A stretch of DNA of 9,928 nt from Methylocystaceae bacterium. Its GTDB lineage: Bacteria; Pseudomonadota; Alphaproteobacteria; Rhizobiales; Beijerinckiaceae. Numbering within the stretch: the stretch's first letter is position 1; the number at the start of each line of letters is the position of its first letter. The translations under genes were made by a program, and so were the position numbers. The notes under the pieces were generated by a model. That model saw only the letters and a program-made list of their open reading frames with translations. It made no database searches and had not been told where the DNA came from. Below, in pieces: positions 1 to 8,000 of this stretch. Location of the stretch: assembly GCA_003152255.1 (NCBI GenBank), contig PLZT01000219.1, positions 1-9,928 of the forward strand, read 5' to 3'.

Positions 1-1775
1 TTCTCCCAGGAGCGCGACAGCCGCATCGCGCAATTGATGATCCCGACCATTGAATAGGTTTGCGGGTAGTTTCCCCACTGTTCCCCGGTTTCAATGTCGA
101 TGTCTTCGGACATCATCCCAAGTCGGTTGCGACATGCGAGCAATTGTTCGAAATATTCTCGCGCCTCCTCCGTCCGCCCCATGCGCGCCAAGACGTCGAT
201 GCGCCAAAACGAACAGGTGTTGAACGCCGTCTTTGGCGTCCCAAAATCGTCGGCGGCTTCATAGCGCAGGAGATGGGGGCCGCGCGCCAGGACATTCTCG
301 ATCTGATCCATGGTCGAGATCATTCGCGGATCGTTTGGTTCGATGAAGCCGACCTCGACCATCAACAATACGCCGGCGTCGAGATACTCGCCGTTGAACG
401 AATCGACAAAAGCGCCTCGCTGCTGTGACCATGCCCGGCTCAAAATGGTGTCCTTCACCTGATCGGCCTTTTCCCGCCAATCCCGCGCGCGTTCCGGCTC
501 GGCGATATAGTCGGCGATCAACGAAAGGCGATCGAGCGCCGCCCAACACATCACCGCCGAGGTCGTATGCACGGACGCCCGCGATCGCAGTTCCCACATG
601 CCGGCGTCGGGCTTATCGAATAACGCAAGCGCGTGCCGCCCCATTTCTTCAAGGCGCAGAAAGTCCGTTCGCGTGGGTGGCGAAAGGAGGCGACGATCGA
701 CAAAGGCTTGGGCGACGCCCAGAATCACGTTGCCGTAGGTGTCGTGCTGGCGATGTTCATAGGCTTGATTGCCAATCCGAACCGGCCCCATGCCACGATA
801 TCCTGGCAGCGTCGTCACGATCCTCTCTTGGAGGAGCGATTCGCGGCCAAGGCCATAGACCGGTTGAAGGTGATCCTGCGTCGCGGAGGACACGACGTTC
901 ATCAACCAGGCGAAATAGTTCTCCATCTTACGCACGGCCGCGAGACGATTGAGCGCCCGCACGACAAAATAGGCGTCTCGCACCCAGCAGTACCGATAAT
1001 CCCAGTTGCGTTGCGTGTCGGGAGCCTCGGGAATGCTTGTCGTCAGGGCGGCGACGATCGATCCCGTGGGTTCATAAGTGCAGAGCTTCAGCGTTATCGC
1101 GGCGCGAATGACGGCGTGCTGCCACTCGAAGGGTATGGCCAATCGATGCGCCCAATGCAGCCAATAGTCCCTCGTGCGGTTTTCGAACGTATGCGCGGTC
1201 TGCTCGACGCCTTCGGTCAAGGTTTCGTCCACGCTTAGAACGAGGTCGTACGGACGGCTAAGGTTGAACAGCGTCTCCTCGCGGACATAGTCAACGGGCG
1301 CGTTGGTGGTCAGGCGCAACGTCGCGTTGGAGCCAATATAGCGGATATGATGCGAGCCCCATGTCAGACTCGGCGCCGTCGCGCCATAGTCGAAGCGCGG
1401 ACGCAGGCGAATTCGAATGCGTGGACTGCCAGAGAGCGGCGCGAGCCTCCGCACGAGCGTTTGCGGATTGAACGTCCGATCTCGCCACCAAAAGCGCGGC
1501 GCGAAATCCGTCACTCGGAGCGAACCCTGTTTGCCATGAAGAGTCGTCACAAGGATCGCGGTATTGCCGTCATAGTGTTGTTCGCTTTGCGTATGATCTT
1601 CGAGTTCGATCGCGAAAACGCCCGAGCCCTCCGCATCCGTCGGTACGCCGAGCAGGCAGTGAAACACTGGATCGCCATCGAAGCGTGGCGTGCAGCACCA
1701 GACGACGCGGGCGTCGCGGTCGATCAGGGCAGCGAAACAGCAATTGCCGACGACGCCAAGGTCGAGGTCGCTCAT
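1..1775 (-). CDS. Glycoside hydrolase family 15 protein (candidate trehalase or glucoamylase-like), 3' end cut off by window
   Basis: Reading the minus strand from ATG at 1775 gives an open frame of 591 codons to the window edge with no stop. GH15 proteins of this type are about 600 residues, so only the extreme C-terminus is missing. The N-terminus (residues 1-45; FAALIDRDARVVWCC and TPRFDGDPVFHCLLG) matches the usual GH15 N-terminal beta-sandwich opening. The (alpha/alpha)6 barrel shows NWDYRYCWVRDA at 257-268, GNQAYEHRQHDTYG ending at about 348, MWE at 393-395 (E395 is the likely general acid) and SEDID at 556-560 (E557 is the likely general base). The family hydrolyses alpha-glucosidic bonds; members include glucoamylases and bacterial trehalases. 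There is no signal peptide, so it is probably cytoplasmic. GAGGAG lies 8 bases before the ATG, and the ATG overlaps the otsB stop, so translation is probably coupled. Trehalase activity is inferred from the neighbour and is not visible in the sequence. Confidence 0.93.
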   Translation of the reverse strand, partial: MSDLDLGVVGNCCFAALIDRDARVVWCCTPRFDGDPVFHCLLGVPTDAEGSGVFAIELEDHTQSEQHYDGNTAILVTTLHGKQGSLRVTDFAPRFWWRDRTFNPQTLVRRLAPLSGSPRIRIRLRPRFDYGATAPSLTWGSHHIRYIGSNATLRLTTNAPVDYVREETLFNLSRPYDLVLSVDETLTEGVEQTAHTFENRTRDYWLHWAHRLAIPFEWQHAVIRAAITLKLCTYEPTGSIVAALTTSIPEAPDTQRNWDYRYCWVRDAYFVVRALNRLAAVRKMENYFAWLMNVVSSATQDHLQPVYGLGRESLLQERIVTTLPGYRGMGPVRIGNQAYEHRQHDTYGNVILGVAQAFVDRRLLSPPTRTDFLRLEEMGRHALALFDKPDAGMWELRSRASVHTTSAVMCWAALDRLSLIADYIAEPERARDWREKADQVKDTILSRAWSQQRGAFVDSFNGEYLDAGVLLMVEVGFIEPNDPRMISTMDQIENVLARGPHLLRYEAADDFGTPKTAFNTCSFWRIDVLARMGRTEEAREYFEQLLACRNRLGMMSEDIDIETGEQWGNYPQTYSMVGIINCAMRLSRSWE

Positions 1776-2527
1776 CTGACGGACTCCTCGCAACTGTTGT
1801 CGACGAGCCCGCTAAGCCAAGCGCGGAATTGACGAACGTCGTGCGCGCGAAATCGCGCGACCGACTCTCCGCCGCCGATCTTGATGGAAACGCCATTCCG
1901 AGCATTCACCACGGAAAACCCGGCCTCGTCGGTGATATCGTCGCCGGCAAAAATCGGTCTGCGCCCGAGGAAGGGAGATTCGGATAAGAACGCTTGGATC
2001 GCGCCGCCTTTGTCGCTGCCCCGTGCCATGATCTCGTAGACCATTTTCCCTTGAAGCAGACGCAGATCGGAACGTTTCTCGACGACGCCTTGAACAATGT
2101 CGCGGCAACGCCGTTCAAGCTCCGGGCGCAGGCGATAATGCAACGCTATCGCTCCCGGCTTTGGTTCGATCACCACGCCAACCTCATGGCCGATCGCCTT
2201 CTCAATGTCGAAAATAATCGACGAAATATCGGCCGTGTCGCGCGAATGGATGATTCCTCTGGCGTCGCGACGCTCCAATCCATGCACGCCAGCGACAGGC
2301 AAGACGAGCGGGCGCAGCAGCCTATCGACGACAGCAATTTCGCGACCCGAGACCATGGCTAGCGCGCCGCCGACCTTCTCCGACAACGTCTCCAGCAAAC
2401 GCAGCGTGGAGCGGTCTACTTGAACCGAGTCGGGGTGAGCGACGAGCTCCGCGACGGTTCCGTCGAGGTCCAGGAAAATCGCATAGCGTTCGATGTCGTC
2501 GATGTTGGGCAGCATAACCTCCGTCAT
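1772..2527 (-). CDS. otsB: Trehalose-6-phosphate phosphatase (HAD superfamily)
   Basis: This 251-residue protein is the usual size for OtsB, which removes phosphate from trehalose-6-phosphate to give trehalose, the second step of the OtsA/OtsB pathway in the cytoplasm. All four HAD motifs are present: DLDGT at 20-24 (nucleophile D20, acid/base D22), S60 in MVSGRE, K173 in SDKGGAI, and GDDITDE at 195-201 (Mg-binding acids D196, D197, D200). The family signature GVHGLE sits at 80-85, and the substrate-cap region EPKPGAIALHYR at 121-132. The first ATG at 2527 has a GAGG four bases upstream. A second in-frame ATG at 2515 has GGAGG only two bases away, so the first is preferred. The gene overlaps the GH15 gene by 4 bases. 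It was probably made with a trehalose-6-phosphate synthase, which is not in the window. No clear promoter is visible upstream. Confidence 0.95.
   Translation of the reverse strand: MTEVMLPNIDDIERYAIFLDLDGTVAELVAHPDSVQVDRSTLRLLETLSEKVGGALAMVSGREIAVVDRLLRPLVLPVAGVHGLERRDARGIIHSRDTADISSIIFDIEKAIGHEVGVVIEPKPGAIALHYRLRPELERRCRDIVQGVVEKRSDLRLLQGKMVYEIMARGSDKGGAIQAFLSESPFLGRRPIFAGDDITDEAGFSVVNARNGVSIKIGGGESVARFRAHDVRQFRAWLSGLVDNSCEESVR
1784..1789 (-). promoter_or_regulatory. Ribosome binding site of the GH15 gene, inside otsB
   Basis: GAGGAG on the minus strand lies 8 bases before the GH15 ATG at 1775 and within the last codons of otsB. Together with the ATGA stop/start overlap it fixes the GH15 start and suggests translational coupling. 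Confidence 0.75.
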
Positions 2528-2600
2528 TGAGCCTCGGTCGCGCCAACATCGCGGAGTTGCGCTTGCCCGCGGCTTGGTTCCCGCTGTTCAACTCCCTCCC

Positions 2601-2614
2601 GCGCCTTCGGGCGC
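2601..2614. repeat. Perfect 5-bp hairpin with TTCG loop
   Basis: GCGCC, TTCG, GGCGC: a perfect inverted repeat whose plus-strand RNA would form a C(UUCG)G tetraloop, a very stable cap. There is no T-run on either side, so it is not a canonical intrinsic terminator. On the minus strand it lies in the presumed leader of otsB. Confidence 0.5.
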
Positions 2615-2725
2615 TTGAGCGCGTTGGCCAGAACCTAGCAGAGAAATTGGAGCACGAAGCGTGAATTTCAACCCGCGCCGAAGAATAGGACCGATCGACC
2701 ACAAGCAATTGGTTCAGTGGCGTTC

Positions 2726-2757
2726 GCGCCTTCACTCCCACTGATGGGAGGGGGCGC
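2726..2757. repeat. REP-like imperfect hairpin downstream of the propeller gene
   Basis: A perfect inner stem CTCCCA/TGGGAG (2735-2740 and 2745-2750, loop CTGA) is extended by an outer stem GCGCC/GGCGC (2726-2730 and 2753-2757) with a small asymmetric internal loop. It begins about 32 bases after the propeller stop on the minus strand. It lacks a T-run, so a Rho-independent terminator is unlikely. The G-run/C-run composition, continuing as GGGGGAGGGTGG to about 2783, resembles dispersed extragenic palindromes. It may protect the mRNA 3' end. Confidence 0.4.
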
Positions 2758-2788
2758 CGCGCATCCTGAATTGGGGGAGGGTGGACGC

Positions 2789-3886
2789 TCACTTCGCCGT
2801 GGGAGAAATCGTCACCAGCGCGATTTTGTCGACGCCGCTGCAGGCGAGCGCCAGCCCCCCGGCAGGCGTTGCGACCATGTTGCGCACGACGCCGCCGCCA
2901 GATGGGATCGGCCATTGCTCGAAGCTCCGCGTCTTCGGATCGAAGCGCACGAGCATGTTTTGCTCGCTTCCGGTCTCCACGTACCAAATGTCATCGCCGA
3001 GCGCGGCGATCGCATAGGGGCCCGATTGCGCGCCGCCGGGTGAAAGCCAATCGACGACTTCCCCGTTTCGCGGGTCTAGCCGCCCGAGCCGTCCGCGCGT
3101 AAAATCCGTGTACCAGATGTAGCCGTCGCTCGTCGCGGCGAGGCGGCGCGGCCGCGCGTCTTCGCTCGGCAGCACGAACTCCTCGATGCGTCGCGTCGCC
3201 GGATCGACGCGCGCGATCTTGTTCGCGCCGAATTCGGCGACATAGAGCGCGCCGTCCGCGCCAAATACGAGGCCGTAAGGCGCCGAGTCCTTCGTCGGCG
3301 GGGAAAGCAACGCGATCTCGCCGGTCAAAGGATCGAGACGTCCAATCAGATTGGCGGCTTGCGCGGTGAACCACAGCACGCCGTTCTTGTCGAAGATCGG
3401 CGTGTGAGGATCGATGCGCCCCGCGCTTTTCGGAATATACTCTCGCACCTCGCCGCTCGCGGGATCGAGCTTGCCGATGTAACCCTTCGCTTGCGCCGTG
3501 AACCATATGGCTCCGGACTTGTCCGCGACGAGGCCATGCGGGCCGGAATCGGGCTCCTTTAAAGGAAATTCTCGCACCTGCCCGGTGGCGGGATCGAGCC
3601 GCCCGAGCAGATTGGCCTTCTGGCCGGCGTACCAAATCGCTCCGTCGGGCGTCGCCAACGGATCGTGCGGATGCGTGCCGCGCGTCGGCGTCGGCCATTC
3701 GCGAATATCGACGCGCGGCGCCGTCGTCTGGTCTTTGACCTCGATCGCGCCGGGCGTCGCGGCGCAATGGGCGCAAGCCTCGAACGCAAAAGCATGGCGG
3801 GCGCTCGCATCGTAAAGCGAAAGCAGCGCCGCGGCGCCCGCGATGGCCACGGTCGGCCAAAGCGAGCGAGAACGATCGACCTTCAT
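2789..3886 (-). CDS. Secreted seven-bladed beta-propeller, virginiamycin B lyase (Vgb)-like
   Basis: This 365-residue protein begins with a likely Sec signal peptide: basic start, hydrophobic 11-25, and AFA at 32-34 as a possible cleavage site. It should therefore act in the periplasm or outside the cell. The mature part has seven repeats of about 42 residues starting near 73, 115, 158, 202, 244, 288 and 334. They are built as GP-x-G-L, DG-x-(I/L)W(F/Y), GRLDP-x-TG, as in the streptogramin lyase/SMP-30/NHL group. Vgb is also a seven-bladed propeller. True Vgb linearises streptogramin B using histidines in its C-terminal half. This protein has no histidine after residue 161, so antibiotic lyase activity is doubtful and its substrate is unknown. 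C38 and C41 (CAHC) sit just after the signal peptide and could form a disulfide. The ATG at 3886 has GGAG about 7 bases upstream. It stands alone and is divergent from the radical SAM gene. Confidence 0.85.
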   Translation of the reverse strand: MKVDRSRSLWPTVAIAGAAALLSLYDASARHAFAFEACAHCAATPGAIEVKDQTTAPRVDIREWPTPTRGTHPHDPLATPDGAIWYAGQKANLLGRLDPATGQVREFPLKEPDSGPHGLVADKSGAIWFTAQAKGYIGKLDPASGEVREYIPKSAGRIDPHTPIFDKNGVLWFTAQAANLIGRLDPLTGEIALLSPPTKDSAPYGLVFGADGALYVAEFGANKIARVDPATRRIEEFVLPSEDARPRRLAATSDGYIWYTDFTRGRLGRLDPRNGEVVDWLSPGGAQSGPYAIAALGDDIWYVETGSEQNMLVRFDPKTRSFEQWPIPSGGGVVRNMVATPAGGLALACSGVDKIALVTISPTAK

Positions 3887-3914
3887 TGCGTTGCTCCAAG
3901 GGTTGTTCGCGCGG

Positions 3915-3942
3915 CAAATAGGTTTTCCCCGCCGCCGTTCAA
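3915..3942 (-). promoter_or_regulatory. Candidate promoter of the Vgb-like propeller gene
   Basis: On the minus strand, TTGAAC (3942-3937), a 16-base spacer and TATTTG (3920-3915) resemble a housekeeping promoter. The -35 matches 5 of 6 TTGACA positions and the -10 matches 3 of 6. It would start transcription near 3908, about 22 bases before the ATG. This is a pattern call only. Confidence 0.3.
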
Positions 3943-4003
3943 CGCGGCGCCAACGGACGGACTTGGAAACCCCAGTTCGGCCAATTTAACACAGGGCGCG
4001 GCC

Positions 4004-4046
4004 CCGCCAACGAAATTGTGCGCGAGTCCATCCTCGGAGTTGGCGG
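4004..4046. repeat. 8-bp inverted repeat upstream of the radical SAM gene
   Basis: CCGCCAAC (4004-4011) and GTTGGCGG (4039-4046) are perfect inverted arms with 27 bases between them. CGCCAAC also occurs as a direct copy at 3948-3954. It could be a regulator site or a leader hairpin; nothing in the sequence decides. Confidence 0.35.
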
Positions 4047-4128
4047 CAAGGGATTTTGGTTATCGCTTCTGTTGCGTTAAGTTCTGTCGTCGTTCCTTCG
4101 TCCGCTCTGGAAAGCCTGTCGCTCGCGC

Positions 4129-5025
4129 ATGACCATCGCCCCCATCCGATATGTCGAACCCGTCTACCGCCCGCCGAGCGAAGCGGATTCGCTGATCCTG
4201 CCCCTGACCGACGGCTGTTCCTGGAACGGGTGCACATTCTGCGAAATGTATACCGCCCCACAAAAGCGCTTCCGCCCACGTGGCGAGCAAGAGGTGTTCG
4301 AGAGCATCCGACGCTGCGGCGAACAGTTCGGCGTGGGCCTCAAGCGTATTTTCCTGGCCGACGGCGACGCCATGACGCTCTCCACCCGTCGCCTCGCGGC
4401 CGTGCTTGCGGCGATCCGCCGCGATCTGCCCGGCGTGCGGCGGGTGTCGAGTTATTGCTTGCCGCGCAATTTGCGCAAGAAATCGGCGGCGGAGCTTCGG
4501 GAGTTGGCGGAACTTGGTCTGTCGCTCGTGTATGTGGGGGCCGAATCCGGCGACGACGAAGTGCTGGCGCGGGTCAACAAGGGGGAAACCTTCGCGACGA
4601 CGCGCGAGGCGCTCGAAAAGTTGCAAGAGGCGGGGATCAAACGCTCGGTGATGATCCTCAACGGCCTCGGCGGCCAGACGCTGTCGCGACAGCATGCGCT
4701 GAACTCGGCGGCGCTGATGAACGCCGCGCAGCCCGAATTTCTCGCCACGCTTGTCGTGAGCTTTCCACAAGGCGAGGCCCGGCTGCGCGGAAGTTTTCCC
4801 GACTGGGAGCCGCTTGGCGTGCTGGACTTGATGCGGGAAATGGAGCTGTTCATTTCCAACTTGGAGCTGAAACGGACCGTATTCCGAAGCGATCACGCCT
4901 CAAACTGGCTGATCCTGAAAGGGACGCTGGGAGTGGATAAGCCCCGGCTGCTGCAAGAATTGCGAGCGGCCATCGTCGCGCCCGAAGCGGCTCCGTTGAG
5001 GCCAGCGTGGTCGCGCGGTCTATAG
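4129..5025 (+). CDS. Stand-alone radical SAM enzyme (Elp3/MiaB-like fold), function unknown
   Basis: This 298-residue protein carries the cysteines for a 4Fe-4S/SAM centre near its N-terminus, in TDGCSWNGCTFCEMY (residues 27-41). C30, C35 and C38 give CX4CX2C, not the commonest CX3CX2C. FLADGDAMTL at 75-84 corresponds to the GGE-like strand that contacts SAM. YVGAESGDDEVL at 135-146 with NKG at 150-152 matches the strand seen in Elp3/HemN/MiaB-type radical SAM domains. There is no B12-binding, TRAM or second cluster-binding Cys set, so it is a minimal enzyme of unknown substrate. The frame is closed by a TAA at 4078 and the ATG at 4129 is the only start between. The ribosome site is poor (GGAA about 15 bases upstream), so translation may be weak or leaderless. 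It ends 19 bases from the convergent RND pump stop, with no terminator between. Confidence 0.88.
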   Translation: MTIAPIRYVEPVYRPPSEADSLILPLTDGCSWNGCTFCEMYTAPQKRFRPRGEQEVFESIRRCGEQFGVGLKRIFLADGDAMTLSTRRLAAVLAAIRRDLPGVRRVSSYCLPRNLRKKSAAELRELAELGLSLVYVGAESGDDEVLARVNKGETFATTREALEKLQEAGIKRSVMILNGLGGQTLSRQHALNSAALMNAAQPEFLATLVVSFPQGEARLRGSFPDWEPLGVLDLMREMELFISNLELKRTVFRSDHASNWLILKGTLGVDKPRLLQELRAAIVAPEAAPLRPAWSRGL

Positions 5026-5044
5026 CATCGAGAATTTCAGTTGC

Positions 5045-8000
5045 TCAGGCGACCTCGCGTTGCGCGATCCGAGCGTCCAGATCAGTTGCCGTGCTCTCGC
5101 GCGATCCGCCCGTCGCGATCAGCAAATAGACCGCGGGCAAGACGAACAAGGTGAACAGCGTGCCGATGGATAGACCGCTCGCGATCACGAGGCCCATGTT
5201 GAACCTCGACACCGCGCCGGCGCCGCTGGCGATAATCAGCGGGATCACGCCGAGCACCATCGCCGCCGTCGTCATCAGGATCGGCCGCAGACGAATCGCG
5301 GCCGCCTGCTCGATCGCCTCGCGTTTCGAGAGTCCGCGCCGCCGCAGGTCATTGGCGAACTCGACGATCAGAATGCCATGCTTGCTGATGAGGCCCATCA
5401 ACGTCACAAGTCCTACCTGCGTATAAATGTTGAGCGTGGCGCCGCCCACGCCCACGCTGATGAAGATCATCGCGCCGGCGATGGACATCGGAACCGACAC
5501 CAATATGATCAGCGGATCGCGAAAACTTTCGAAGAGAGCGGCCAGCGACAGATAGATCACGATCAGCGCGAATCCGAAGGTCAGCACGAAACCGCTGGAT
5601 TCCTGCACATACTGACGTGACAATCCGCCATAATCCACGGAATAGCCGAGCGGCAGCTTTTTGGCGGCAAGGCCCTTGAGATAGTTGAGCGCGTCGGCCT
5701 GCGCGACGCCGGGCATGACGACGCCCTGCAGCGTGGCGCTGTTCAATTGCTGAAAATGGTTGAGCGATTCAGGAACCACCTTGGTGCTGATATGCGCGAT
5801 GGTGGACAGCGGCACCGGGACGCCGTTGACGCTGGCGATGTAATAGTCGAGCAATTGCTGGGCATTGAGCCGCGAGCGCTGCTGGACCTGCGGAATCACC
5901 TTGTAGGAGCGTTGGTCGAGGCTGAAATAGTTGACGTAGCCGCCGCCGAGCATCGCGGTGAGCGCGCTGCCGACGTCGCTCATCTTCAGCCCGAGCTGCG
6001 CCGCCTTGCTGCGATCGATCTCCACCGTGGATTGCGGATTGTCGATTTTGAGATCCGTGTCGAGGAATATGAACATGCCGCTCCGGTTCGCTTCCTGCAA
6101 CATTTCCTGGGCGACGATGTTCAGGCGATCGAACGGCTCGGTCGAGGTCACGACGAATTGCACGGGAAGTCCCTGACTGCCCGGCAGCGGCGGCATCTGG
6201 AACGCCGCGATGCGCGCGCCCGCGATCGCCGCGACCTGCTGCTGAATGACCGGTTGCAGCTCTATCGTCGTTTTGGACCGCTCGTCCCACGGCTTGAAGA
6301 CCATCCCGGCGATGGATTGACCGGGCATGTCGAGCTGGAACACATGCGCCATCTCCGGGTGTTCGGCGAAGGCCGCGTAGACTTGCCTGGAGTAGATGAG
6401 CTTCTGCTCCAGCGTCGCATTGGGCGCCGGCGAGGAGGAGGTGATGATAATGCCCTGGTCCTCTTGCGGCGCGAGTTCGCTTCCCGCCTCCACATAAAGG
6501 AAATAGATGCTGCTCAGCACGATCAGCGAGAACACCGTCGTCACCGGCAATGTGTCGAGGCTGCCGTGCAGCGCGCGCTGGTATAGCCTCAGCAGCCTGT
6601 CGAAGGCGCTGTCGATGAATTCCGACAGGCGATCTTGCCAGCCGTGGCGGTCGGGGGTGTGCGCGATGAGCAGGCGCGAACTCATCATCGGCGAGAGTGT
6701 CAGCGCCACGACGGCCGAAATGGTGACGGCGCCGACCAGAGTGAAGGCGAATTCGGTGAACAGCGCTCCGGTCAGTCCGCTCTGGAAGCCTATCGGCACA
6801 TAGACCGCGATCAGCACGATGGTCATGGCGATGATCGGGCCGCCAAGTTCCCGCGCCGCTTGCGTGGCGGCGGCGGTCGGCGTCAACCCTTCGGCAAGGT
6901 GCCGGTTGACGTTCTCCACCACGATGATCGCGTCGTCGACCACCAGGCCGATCGCCAGGACAAGGGCCAGCAGCGTGAGCAGATTGATGGAGAAGCCGAA
7001 CATCAGCATCATCGTGAAGGCGCCGATCAACGACAGCGGGATCGCCACGGTCGGGATCAGCACCGAGCGGATCGAGCCCAGGAATACGAACACAACTAAA
7101 GTCACAATGGCGAGCGCTTCGAACAGGCTCCACACCACCTCGCGGATCGAGCTGTTGACGAAGGAGGTGGCGTCGTAAACGATGGCCCCCGTCAATCCTT
7201 GCGGCAATTGCGCCTGGATTTCGGGAAAGATTTTTCGCACGCCGGCGATCACGTCGAGCAGGTTCGCCGCGGGCGCGATCTGAATGCCGAGATAGACCGC
7301 CTGTTTGCCGTCGAAGCCGACCTGGCTTTCGTAATCGTCGGAGCCGAGCACGACATTGGCGACGTCCTTGAGCCGCACGATCGCGCCGCCGGACTGTTTG
7401 AGCACCAGTTCGGCGAATTGCTCGGCGGTGTGAAGGTTGGTGGAGGCCGTGAGATTGACCTGCACCATCTGGCCCTTGGTCGCGCCGAGGCCGGAGATGA
7501 AGTCGTTCTGGCTCAGCGCCGTGAAGACGTCGGCCGCGGTCAATCCATAGGCGGCGAGTTTCATTGGGTCGAACCAGGCGCGCAGGGCGAAATTCTGCGC
7601 GCCGAGAATCTCGACGGTTTGCACCCCTTGCACCGCCTGCAATTTGGGCTGCACGACGCGCGCGAGATAGTCGGTTATCTTGTTGCGGCTCAGCACGGTG
7701 CTGTCGAAGGCGAGGTACATCGCGTCGATGGTTTGGCCGACCTTCACGGTGAGCTGCGGTTGCAGCGTTCCATTCGGCAATTGGTTTAAGACCGAGCTGA
7801 TCTTCGTGTTGATCTCGGTCAGCGCCTTGTCGGCCTCATAGTTCAAGCGCAGATAGACCGTGATCGTGCTGACGCCGCTCTGGCTGGTCGAGCTCATGTA
7901 ATCTATGCCATTCGCCTGGGCGATGGCGTTTTCCAGAGGCGTGGTGATGAAGCCGGCGACGACGTCGGGGTCCGCGCCATAGAATATTGTCGTCACCGTC

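Larger units (their letters stand above)
2528..2788. other. Non-coding gap between the propeller gene and otsB, with two hairpins
   Basis: This 261-base gap separates two minus-strand genes. I find no credible ORF in it and no strong promoter. A possible -10 (TATTCT, minus) has a TTGCTT only 15 bases upstream, which is poor. I looked for an alphaproteobacterial EcfG stress promoter (GGAAC, spacer of about 17, CGTT), as trehalose genes often use one. There is a GGAAC on the minus strand near 2570, but no CGTT at the right distance. The gap does contain two hairpins, listed separately. Confidence 0.6.
3887..4128. other. Divergent intergenic region between propeller and radical SAM genes
   Basis: These 242 bases hold both promoters. 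The minus-strand candidate is listed separately. For the plus strand the best I see is TTGGTT (4056-4061), a 16-base spacer and TAAGTT (4078-4083), which is weak. The region also holds a bulged inverted repeat GCCG[c]CGTT/AACGCGGC at 3931-3948 and a longer-range inverted repeat at 4004-4046. No credible ORF lies here. Confidence 0.5.

Noticed and set aside
60..1238. Several plus-strand frames of 120-200 residues at the left end
   Set aside because: They lie opposite the GH15 gene, whose continuous 591-codon minus-strand frame has clear family motifs.
2540..2575. An EcfG-type stress promoter for otsB
   Set aside because: A GGAAC is present on the minus strand, but no CGTT follows at 16-19 bases.
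2789..3886. Antibiotic resistance gene call (virginiamycin B lyase) for the propeller
   Set aside because: The fold matches, but the C-terminal histidines needed by known lyases are absent and the protein is exported.
2991..3917. A 308-residue minus-strand frame overlapping the propeller gene
   Set aside because: It is arginine-rich and repetitive only because it mirrors the propeller repeats in another frame.
4056..4940. A 294-residue plus-strand frame overlapping the radical SAM gene
   Set aside because: The 4129-5025 frame carries the CX4CX2C motif and other radical SAM motifs; this one is an arginine-rich shadow.
5747..6586. A 279-residue plus-strand open frame opposite the pump gene
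   Set aside because: It is antisense to a clearly recognised conserved gene and its sequence resembles low-complexity RDEH-rich shadow translation.
5769..7133. A 454-residue minus-strand open frame inside the RND pump gene
   Set aside because: It is a shifted frame of the pump gene, rich in R, A, G, H and D, with no domain and no ribosome site. Long shadow frames are expected in GC-rich coding DNA.
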